Of a stretch of DNA of 43,023 nucleotides, positions 1 through 11,500 are shown piece after piece. This stretch comes from Priapulus caudatus (lineage: Eukaryota; Priapulida; Priapulimorpha; Priapulimorphida; Priapulidae). The stretch is from positions 115,388 to 158,410 of the forward strand of contig NW_014577773.1 of NCBI RefSeq assembly GCF_000485595.1, written 5' to 3'. The stretch's first letter is position 1; every line of letters starts with the position of its first letter. Made by a program: the position numbers and the translations under genes. Under the pieces are notes generated by a model. That model searched no databases and was not told the origin of the DNA. It was given only the letters and a program-made list of their open reading frames with translations.

Positions 1-55
<55 letters not shown>

Positions 56-102
56 ACATACACTCCCTCTTTGGTTCTCTCTCTCTCTCCCTCACACACA
101 CA

Positions 103-146
<44 letters not shown>

Positions 147-160
147 CGCGCACACACACA
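1..160. repeat. CT and CA/CG microsatellites
   Basis: An uninterrupted CT run covers 1-52, followed by CT-rich bases and a CA/CG array at about 90-160. They lie in the intron after exon 47. Confidence 0.95.
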
Positions 161-269
161 CATATGTCTGGATAGTTTTCTAGACATTGCTAATAAAATT
201 ACTAATTCATAGCAGGTAATATCTGAGATATCCTGGCCCTCCCTTATTAAACAGTTTACATTTTGATAA

Positions 270-350
270 CACTACTACTGCTACTGCTACTGCCACTGCC
301 ACTACCACTACTATCACTGCCACTACCACCACTACCAATAATAATACTAA
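270..350. repeat. ACT/ACC trinucleotide repeat
   Basis: Imperfect CTACTGCCACTACCACTA-type trinucleotide array. It gives artificial Leu/Pro-rich open frames with no coding signal. Confidence 0.9.
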
Positions 351-513
351 TAAGAAACCACTTCGTAAAGAAGGTAGCTCTCAATAAGATTGGCAGAAGG
401 ATGCACATTAGTTGGAAGATTATTCGATCCAAAACCTTATTATTCGTACAGGCTGTAAATGCAGAAGTTACTCACTAGATGGCGATGATTGTATGGACAA
501 GTGTAGCATTTAC

Positions 514-696
514 CTTGGAGCTGTCACTTCTGAGCTGCTCATTCTCCTGCTGCGCACTCCTCAGTGCCACCTTCAGGTCAATGTTTTCATTCATCATGCT
601 CCTATAGACGGCGCTATTTTTCGGCGTCTGCTCATCCCAGCCAGCCTCCTCTCTGCGCTGCCTGTTGTTTTCCTGCAGTCTCGACAACTGCTCGCT
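514..696 (-). CDS. CEP290: CEP290 exon 47, last coding exon in window
   Basis: 61 codons, phase 0/0, acceptor GTGCAG and donor GTAAAT, so at least one more exon lies below base 1. LKVALRSAQQENEQLRSDSS resembles human LKRELQVLRLANHQLDKEK. About 100-120 C-terminal residues of human CEP290 remain unaccounted for. Confidence 0.88.
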
Positions 697-2658
697 CTGC
701 ACAGACCACGAGATGATAGATAAAGATTTACCTACTAGAAACTGTTGTTTCGACACTGAATATTAGAAGAGAAAAGGACCACCACACAGAAGTATGCATG
801 ACATAGGCACATACAAAGCTGTAAAACATCCCACACATGTGACGATACGTGAGGTGCATAATGATAAGGTATAGAAGATTTTTTACACTATATACAAAAC
901 TGTCGGATGAGCAATTACATCCTATATTCGATTATAAGCAACAACTATAAAGTACTTTGCACATATACAATATTTGCCAGATCCTGCTGTAGATTTCCAA
1001 CATAGTATAACCGTATTGCAAAATAAGACACAATGTCAAACGAATCCTATTTCATGCCTAGACGACCTTTAGCAAGGTTAACTGCCACTGAACTCATTAC
1101 CATTAGAGTAAAATAAATCTGGTAGATAGCGATGTGTGCCACCATGAGCATATCTATACGCTAATCTATATAGCATAAATATACATTTATGGTGCTGTTG
1201 TCTTAAAAAGTGCGTTTTAAAAGCCATTTGTGAGGGATACATTGGTCACCTTCATTTTAAGAGCACTTTCAAGTTGTGAGACTCTCTCCTCCATCATACG
1301 CGAGGCAACAGACATTCGCACTGGCTTAGCTGGAACCTTTGTTTCAAGTTCGAGCAGACTACGCTCTAGTTCGTTGTTAGTCACCTGTAGACTTCCAAGT
1401 TCAATGCGCAAGCTCTGATTCACTTCTACTTCCTGTGAGAAGGAAAGCACACGTAGATAAAAAATTGTTACATTTAAAAATTTATGTATATATATATATA
1501 ATATATATGTATATACAATGCATAAATGTATTCATGATCGATATGATTTCTCATACTGTACAATAAAATGTTGCTGCAAGAGATTATTTCAATATATTAA
1601 TACAAGTACTACCTACTAGAATTGCTAGCCTAACTGCATATCAACAAAAAATCCATCTCATTTTTTATACTAAAATTGACGCATACCTTCTTTAAATCTC
1701 GCTGGAGTCTGTCATTTTCTAAAGTTAATTTAGCAACAGCTTGCTCTGTAGCATCCACATTCGATTGCAATCGCTCCTGTAAAATCAAGCAGTAATAGCA
1801 TAAAACTGCAATCTACAATCGTAATAAATCAAATCAATAATAATTACAAGCACATATCGCTATCTAGGAATAGCATGGCTAACTTCTGTACACACAGTTC
1901 ATACCTTCTAAAGCAGAATTTAAATGTACACATACACGTTAACTATACACATACATTATAGTTACAGCACGAGCACAAATACTACGTCAATTTATGCTTC
2001 AATGCAGATTAAACGAAGCTTTACCAAGCTCCAGAACATACATCAATAGGCTATTTGAAAAGACCATTTATATTTTTTATACAAATTCACATTAACATCT
2101 TATGGTTACCAAAACAGTAAGTTATACACGAAAAGTACCTACAACCATTGTCTGCACGAATTGCACCACTCGATACCAAGTAAATCTTTTTGCAATAATT
2201 AAAACCCCTCAAATCTCTTGACCATCGTCACCCACCCTCAGGACTTTCTCCTTGCGCAGGGCATCCAACTGCTGGTTCGTCTGGGAGGATTTCTTCAGCA
2301 CCTCGTTCTCTGCCTGCAGACGCTCTATTACCTTCTTCATAAGGCTAATAGTCTTCTCCAACTCTACTGCACTCTTGCCACTCATGCCGATCTGCGGAGA
2401 ACGCATAGTGAATGAACTCATCGATGAAGATTGAAATTGCAACATGAAGCAATGGCAATCGATAACAATGAATCAACACCAGGGGAAATGTACAGAGAGT
2501 GACACCCCCTGGTTGTATTGGCTATAGCAAACCTCTATCATTCTCTCTACCACACTGCTTCTCACACTATCTCTCTCCACCCCTCTCTCTCTCTCTATCT
2601 CCGTCTCTCCGTCTCTCTCTCTCTCTCACTCTACTCCCTCTTCTCTTTCTCTATTTCC

Positions 2659-2725
<67 letters not shown>

Positions 2726-5700
2726 TGCATGCTCTGCTTCTTAATGTGAGTAATTATTATTTTTGACTAGAGTGCAACCCCAAAGAACCAATCATGCTTA
2801 CTCGTTTCAGATTGCTTGCAGACTGTGATGAGGCTGCAGAGGGTGCTCTCTCTCCCTGCTCACTCTTCAACACTTCAACATAGTGCTCCAAGTCCTTAAC
2901 TCTCCCCTGCAGAGATGATGCAACAGTTGCTACAATCAATATTTTATCTATTTTATACTACTAATAGGTTTTTTTAGAGGAGATAACGGGACATGGTTTT
3001 GAACACGGAATAATTTGGTGTCAGTGAACGAATGAAAATGCCAATCACTGCAACTGAATTACTGCCTCAAACACATAAGCAGACAGCTTTGAGAACGAGG
3101 TTCGCAATCACGTAATGTCGCAAAATATACAAAAATAACACGATAATTTAAATTAAGCCATTATCATTAGAGGTGAGACACCATACTACAGATTCTAATG
3201 CCCGGGACCCCGGACCGTATAGGATTGCAACGAATACGACAAGCAGCGCACGCAATATACTTGTCAACTACACGGGCATCTCTTGGTGACGTCTGTAACG
3301 GCATGGAGGGGAGCGAGTACGCGGGAACGTGCAGGAAGGGGAGCATGCGGCGGAGAGGGGAAGGCTTGCGCGGCGGGAAGGGGGCACAGACGGGCGCGGG
3401 CGGCGCAGCGGGGGTATGCGCGCAGCAAGGGGGGGGGCGCTCTCGCGCTCACCACACCTGCAGCCGTGGCACGTCGGTCTTCGCTTGCTCGGCCTCGCAC
3501 GTCAAGTCGGCGACCTCGCGTGTCAGCCTGAGAATCTTCTTCTGCAGCTTGGCTTCTCGCTCCTGCATCTCGGCGAAGAGAGCCGACTCTGAGCCTGGCG
3601 TGGCGAGCTGCGCGACATCGTAGAGTTCGGTTAGAGAGAGAGCCGTCGAGTACACAAGCGGAAATCATTGATTGATCACACTACGCGTGCAAAGGCTTAT
3701 GTTTTCTCCGCAGAATTCATCGAGATTTTGTCGCTTCTGTTACGCGTACATCTGGAGATTTTGTGCAAGTATCCACTACCCTCGAATCTTTCCTAACCTT
3801 CCATATACTTCACCGATCAAACAAAAAAATTTACCAACATTGAGAGGTTGACCAGTGCTGGAATTGCTTCATTTATATGTACATCTTAATTTTACAGTTT
3901 CATGTGAGTATCCGGAACCTTTCCCAACCTTCAGTATACTCCATCGAATGAGCATAATAATGAGATACAACATTGCAAACAGGATAATGTGGGCGTCATG
4001 CATCAGAATGACTTCATACCCTAGCCTCAGGTCGATGCAGCTGTCTCTCCACTTCCTGCAACCTCTCCACGAGAGATTTATTCGCCATCTCTAGATGCTG
4101 CACAGTGGCGCCATCTTCTGGCACCGCCTTCCGCTTCAGGGCAGCGTTCTCCTCTTCCACATCGAACAACTGAATTGATAGATTTACAGAGCGCAACCTG
4201 TTACAGGTCTACCGTCACCCAAGCGTGACAAACGCCGAACATATAGCATCAGTCTCTAGGTTTCACCTTAACAAAACCTGTCCTTACATGACCTCACACG
4301 GCAGTGAGTCACCTACGTGACGTTATTATTATCTAATCTGATAATATCTATCTACTCTAAGCCCAAATCTAACCTATCAATATCAACTAACAATCTGATG
4401 TACGTATCTGAACAAAACGTTGTAATATATTTGTCGTATCGCATATGTTGTCAACTGTGGGCATGGTGGGAATAAAAAAAACCTACATTTTTCTTTAACT
4501 TCTGAATGGATTCATCGCGCGCGCTGGCCCATTTCACGCCTTTGTCAGCTGCAGTTTTCACCCGCTCGGCTCTAAAACACAAATGAAAATCCGATAGGTG
4601 CATGGTTGGTGTGAAACTTACCTTCTCAACAACTCCAATCAAGGTAGGGTTGGGATTGCTACAACGTGCAGGGTCAGGCCACAATTAAACAAATCTTTGT
4701 TTGCCCTCACCTGACCCACAAATTTTTTGAGTCGGCCCCTTTTTGGCCGGTTGGTCGGGCGAGGGCAAACAAACAACATTTTATTATGGTCTCACGATAC
4801 CTTGTTAAATGCTCCTTAAGGCTCGTTATAGTCTGTTGTTGGTTTTCCGTCTCTTTCTCTTTCTCGGTTATCTTTGCTTTCAGTCGTTCCACTGCCTTCT
4901 GCCACTTTTTCTTCTCCTCCCAGCGCACGATCTCATCAGCACCCTGAAATCAAAGGTCAAAGGTCATTCTCGGAGGTCATGGCTAGAATTCGAACGGCAG
5001 GGGACATGGTGGACAGACACAGTATGACCTATCAGCTGAAGGGTAACACGTAGGGTAACAGGCCACTAGTACATCATTGTCACGTCATATCCAAGTTAAA
5101 GTTCACTGGGATGTCAGATGACAAATTACATTACGAATCCAGTTTCAGGAATTATCAACATAGAAGTAAACATGAAGGATCCCATTTTTAGCACGAACGT
5201 ATGTATCCTCTAATATACAAACATATATACATATGGTTTTAAGTCATATCTTCATTACAGATAACCGTGACATCACTGGCAGAGACCATATCTGTGCTAT
5301 GATCCACTGGGATGTTAGTTGAAGTTTAATATTAACACACACGTTGGCTGTGGACACTAGCTGGGTTACATGTAGCAATTCAAGCAAACGTGGAGACACA
5401 AATACAGAGAAACATAACACACACACACACAAAAACATTTCCATAAATTCATGATCAATGCAAACAGATCACGAGTATTTCATCGATGACGGTGGCATGG
5501 GGGGGGGGGAAGGGGTGAGGGTGTACCTTCTTTAACGGCTCGCGCTCGAGCGGTTTCTCCGCCTTCTGTTTCTGTAACTGCTCTTCTAGATGTGAGACCT
5601 TCCTCCTCAGCTCGCCCACCTCGTTCTGATACTCCGCTCCCTCGGTTCTAGTGTTTCTGTGCGCGACCACCCTCTGAACCTGCGACAAGATTCATAGAAT

Positions 5701-8466
5701 GCAAAGAGAACGCCAAGAATGCAAAGAGAACGTATCAGCAGAATGCAAAGAACACGTTAAGCAACACTGCAGCACTGCGCTGATCGCTCTGAAGATAGCA
5801 TGTTATATATTGCTGAGTGTAAATACTCAATTACCCTTTGAGTCAGAAGTTGCTGAGAAACACTGAACCGCTGAAAACAATTATATACTTTACACGACAC
5901 TTTCATACGATTATACACATACCACTCCTATATTATACACTATAATAGCATATCATATATTGTCAAGATATATATATCATAAACATATACATACATATAC
6001 ATATCATAAATGTCCGAATACCTTTTGCTTCAGCGCTTCTATCTCTTCCTCCAGTTGCGTCTTCTCGACTTTCAGCCGCTGTATGACGTCGTCCTTCCTC
6101 AGTGACTGCTGCTTGAAGTCGCTCGCCTCCGCCATCCCATCTCTCGCTTTTCTCGGTTCCTTCTTGAGTCGCACGAGCTGACCCTCTAGTTCGGCAACTC
6201 TGCTCTGAAATCACGGCGTCATTCGGCAATTTGAATTAACGACCTGCCGCGGCCCAACGACGCACTACTGACCGATCTCTAGTGACTCCCAAACACACAA
6301 AACAAAATGCTGGCGATTGAAGAGGCAGTTTAGCTTAAGATCAAAAACCCAATAACAGCCCAAAAAAATTTAACAAAAGCGAAAAGATGCCCTAAACAAA
6401 CCAGCTGTTTTCAAATTCAAACTTCGAACTATTAATAAGGTGCTCTTCTGTTTACCGTTGGAAAAACATTTCGGACTATGTAATGTCTATCTGAGAAGCG
6501 ACACGATTACAAGCGCGTATGCTCTACCTCAAACCCCGGGGGGGTCACTCTCTATTAGAACATTACCCCATGTGCATTCTCACTAAAAATAATAGGCCAC
6601 CTAGTGCGAACTGCACATTGGAAAACCCTACTCCCTATTGCAGACACAATTGAAGAATATACCACCCCCTATTGCATACACAATGAAAATATCGACACGA
6701 TGATTGTTGTAGTGGGGTTTAAGTTTCGTGTGCTACGGGGCCGCTCGTTCGGAGCCTGGGGCGAGGTACTATGTGGTTCGTCACGAGGGGGGCCTATATA
6801 CTGCGGGCGTGGTGCTTGACTTGAACGTTCCCGAGGGCTTATTGCGGGATTAGCTTTGTAAAGGGGGGCCTATTTGCTCCCGCGCGGGCCCGCTTTAGAA
6901 GTTGAAAAACACCTCCCTAACTCGCAAAATTTGGAACGCACATGGGGTAATAACGGCATATATAGTGACCACCCCCCTGGGCCTCAAACATTGCATATAT
7001 CTTGTCATTAATCAGTAATGTAGTCTTAGAAAGAGCACTCTGTCATCCCCCAGCCCAAGACTGCTAACCTTTAAGCATGACTTATGCATTTTATGCAAAT
7101 TTTTATGCATTTTACAATAGGTTATGAAATAGAAATAAATATGTTTAAAATCAGGAAGGGTTGGGTTTTCGGACTTATTTCCGAAAGACCGGGTAATGCG
7201 ATAGGAGAGAAAAGTCACCTCAAGACAAAACCAACCGGCTGTTTTATTCAAACTTCCAACTTATTAAAACCCATCTAAAACACATCTTAAACTACTTAAT
7301 TAACCTAGAAAGCCATATTATTACAAACGTTGTCAGCGCGGTAACGCTCTCGGCAACCGACATTACGGCATAACCGCCTGCGAGTACCAACCTTCAGTTG
7401 TTTCGTCTGCTTGTCGACGAGTCGCTGTACGTTGGTGGCGTCTACAGATGTCGCAGCATGACTCAGCACATTCTGCTGCGCAGCCTGCACCATGTCAGAC
7501 CTCAGTTCAGCGAGGGCTTTGCTGAGAGCCTGCGAGAGTTATTTTTTAATTATTACATACTTATGCTAATAATATATGAAATGTAATAATATATTTTTAC
7601 TCAGACTGTGGTAGAGAGAACATTGTAGATCACAAAATAATGACGCAACACGCGTTCACCTTGTACTCTTCCTCTTTGCCCACGATACTATAGCATTGTG
7701 CCAACCATACGCCAACGTTGGCCCAATGCCATGCAGCCAACCATTTGCCAATCGTGACCATGCCAACCATACGCCAATGTTGGCCCAACGTCATATTGCC
7801 AACCACATGCCAACCATGACCGTGCCAACGTTGGCCCAACGTCATATTGCCAACCGTGACCGTGCCAACCAAATGCCAACGTTGGCCCAACGTCATATTG
7901 CCAACCGTGACCGTGCCAACCAAATGCCAACGTTGGCCCAACGTAAGCATGCTATCTGGGTTGTACCAACACTACACACGCTCACCTGATACTCCTTCTC
8001 CTTGCTGGTGAGTTGTGTCTTCAGTCGTTCGACGAGCTGTCTCATGCTGGAGGAAGGCGAGCGAGTGAGAGCTGACCGCTGCTCGTCTAGCTGCGCGCGC
8101 AGTGCCGCCGCCTCATCCACGCTCTCCCGCAGCCGCCGCTCCACTTCCTCCGCCCGCACGCACAGCCGGCTCTCTGCCGCCCGATGCTCCTCCTCCACTC
8201 TGCGGGGGAGAAGATGTGAAAGGGAGAGAAGAGATGATGTTATTACACATCCATCCATGAGAGTGTATGCGGGCGCATCTCTCTAGTTCGTGCAGAACGT
8301 AGTGTGCGTGTATTTCACTGCTGTGTGCCACGAGTACATTTAATTATTCTGCTGTACAGTAAGCATGCTCTGGTTTTAAGAGTTATATTACATCGTTGCT
8401 TTACTGCTACTACTCTGACTCTTACAGTCTCTTTCTCTCTCTCTCTCTTCTCTTCCGTTTTTCTAG

Positions 8467-8497
<31 letters not shown>

Positions 8498-8544
8498 ATT
8501 GGCCTCTCTGCTTCTCTCTCTCTCCTTCTCTCTTCTCCCTCTCT

Positions 8545-8576
<32 letters not shown>

Positions 8577-11500
8577 CTCGCCTCGTCTCTCATCTGGTCT
8601 CGCTACTATGTATCTGTCAAAACGTGAGCAAGCATAACCTCCCCTGGTCGTCGGTCTCTCCTTCACCGGTAGCTCTAGTTGGCGTTTCCACGCGTCCACT
8701 CGGAGGTGTGAGTGAAACGGCAGTTCTCTGCCAGCTCTCCATTCGCGTTGTCTCTGTTCCCACGCCATGTCTCCAAACTCTTTCAAAGGCCGTGCCAACC
8801 CTTCAGAAAAAATTCAGGAACGGCACCGACGTTAGATAGCCAGAAATGAAATCGCGATCTCTAAATAATATAAATTTATTTATATTAAGACGATTAATTA
8901 GTTGCTGCTTATTTCTTTTTATCTGATCACCGGGCCCAGAAGTTAGCGCAGCCAACATCAGCTTACGTCACGGGCCAAGTGTTAGCACAGCCCACCAAGG
9001 TCTTATAGACGGGCCCAAGTTTAGACAGCACAAATCTTATCACAGGCCCCAACGTTTAGCCACAAAGCAGGCTTATCAAGCGCCCCAAGTTCTAGCACAG
9101 ACACAAGCTCTATCGGCGGCCCCAAGTTATAGCACAGCCACTAGGCTTATGCGGCCCCAAGTTTAGCCCAGCCAACAAGCGGTATCGACGGCCCAAAGTT
9201 AGGCACAGCCCCACAATCCTTATAACGGGCCGCCAGACTTTCAGCACAGCCACAACTCTTATCACCGCCCCAACGTTTAAGCACAGCACTCAGGATTTAT
9301 CAAGCCCAAGTGTACACAAGCGCACAAGCTTAATGGCCGCGCGCCAAGTTTAGCACAGCACAGGCTATCCAACGCCACAAGTTTCAACGCACAGGCTCAC
9401 AGTTATCAAAGGCCCACCACCAGTTTAGCACACTACAACGCTTATCATGTCCCCAAGTTACGCCGAACAGCTACAAGGCTACATCATGTCCCAGATTTTA
9501 GCACAGCCACAAGCTTATCACGCCCCAAGTTAAGCACAGCCCACAATCTGATCACGGCCCCAAGTTGCACAAAGCCCAGGCTTATTCAAGGCCCAAAAGA
9601 TATATAAAAACCAGGAATAACACAAGAACTATCCAAAAAGAGACCCAAGCTTATAGCACAGCCTACAGCTTATATTCCCAAGTTTAGCACAGCTACAAGT
9701 CTTCATCCATTCCAAGTTACACAGCTACCAAGCTTTCACAGCCCCCAAGTTTAAGCACACCAAATGCTTTATCACTGTCCCAAGTTGAGCACAGCTACAA
9801 GCTTATCATGGTCCCAAGTTTAGCACAGCCACACAGGCTTATCACAGCCCAGGTTGAGCACAGTCACAAGGCTTATCACGGGCTCCAAGCTTAAGCACAG
9901 CCACAATCCTTATCACCGCGCCCCAAGTTAGCACAGCCACACATCGTTATCACGGGCCCCAAGTTTAGCACAGCCACAATCCTTATCACGCCCAAGTATA
10001 GCACAGCCACAAGCTTATCACGCCCCAAGTTTTAGCGCCAACAGCCGCATCTTCATCAGGCCCCAAGTTTAGCACAAGCCACAAGCGCTTATCACTGTCC
10101 CCAAGTTCTAGCACAGCCAGCACAAGCTTAATCATCAGCCAAGTTAAGCACAGCACACATCTTAAGCATGTCCGCCAAGTTAGCCACAGCTACAAAGCCT
10201 TTCACAGGACCCAAGTTAAGCCACAGCCACAATATTATCATGTTCCCCAAGTTCAGACCAACAGCTACAAGGCTTATCATCGTCCCCAAGTTAGACAGCC
10301 ACAAGCTTACATCACAGCCCCAGGTTAGCCACAGTCCACAAGCTTATCACGGCTCCAAGTTAAGCACAGCCACAATCTTACTCGACGGCCCGAAGGATGT
10401 AAGCACAGCCAGGCCAATTCTTACTCCACCGCGCCCCAAGTTTAGCACAGCCACATCTCTATTCACGCCCCAGTTAGCACAGCCACAATGATTATCACGG
10501 CCCAAGTTATAGCACAGCCACAATCTTATCACGCGCCAAGTTAAGCACAGCCACGGCGGTATCACGGCCCCAAGTTTATCTCAAGCCCACAAGCCTTATC
10601 ATGGCCCCAAAGTTCAGCACAGCACTAGGCTTATCAAGGCCCCAAGTTAGCAACAGCCCACAATTGGTGGAGTTTTGTGCTGACGTCAACGACTGCTCTT
10701 GCTGAGCCCCATCCCCCCCCCCCGCGGCGACTCCATGCAGCGCGCCTCCGCTCGCCTGCTTGTTGGTGGGCACCGTCGTGCCGGGTTTGTTGATCAGCTC
10801 CATCGCCGCCTGTTTGAAGTGTGCAAACTCGTGCTCCTGCTGCCGCTGCAGCTGCTGCTGCATCGCGCGTAGCTGCTGCTCGTGGCGCAGCCGCAGCTGC
10901 CTCATCTCCTCACGCGCCACCGTCAGGAACTCCTGGTACTTAACAACCGTCTCCTCCTTGTGCGAGAGACGCGTCTGCAACGCAACGTCGTAACGCACGT
11001 GATTACATATACATATATATACATAATATATACATGATATACATGTTAACATATGTATATATACATATAGGCGACATAACATATAGCACAACGTAACATA
11101 GAGATTACATAACTTAGAATTTACATGTACTTTTAAACTAATGCAACAACACAGACGCGATTACAAACATAAACATGACTTTATTAACATATATGTGCAT
11201 GCAATAAAGTATAATACTTGTAAGTAATGTCCTCTCTTGGTATAAATGAATGTTCAACAATGTAAAAAAACTGCACAGGCATATGCATATATGATATATA
11301 TATATTATATGTAAATATTCATATGTATATGTATAAATTATATTATATTATATATGTATTTGACATACAACACAATTTCAGTAATAAAACTATGGTTGCA
11401 TTAACATTATTATGATATCATTATCATGTTTATTTTCCACATCATCTGAACCCGCCAACTTCCTACCTGTAAGCTTGATACCGTCTCCTTGGCGATGGCC

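Noticed and set aside
3264-3668. Arg/Ala-rich open frames on both strands
   Set aside because: They arise from the GC-rich patch; the real coding frame here is exon 42 at 3458-3607.
7630-7950. Open minus frame with repeated MTLGQRWHLVGTVTVGN units
   Set aside because: It is a 51-bp minisatellite in an intron; 51 is divisible by three so every frame repeats. It has no splice context and opposite-strand frames are equally open.
8930-10665. CRISPR-like array of short repeats
   Set aside because: Contiguous tandem satellite without distinct spacers, in an animal intron-rich gene.
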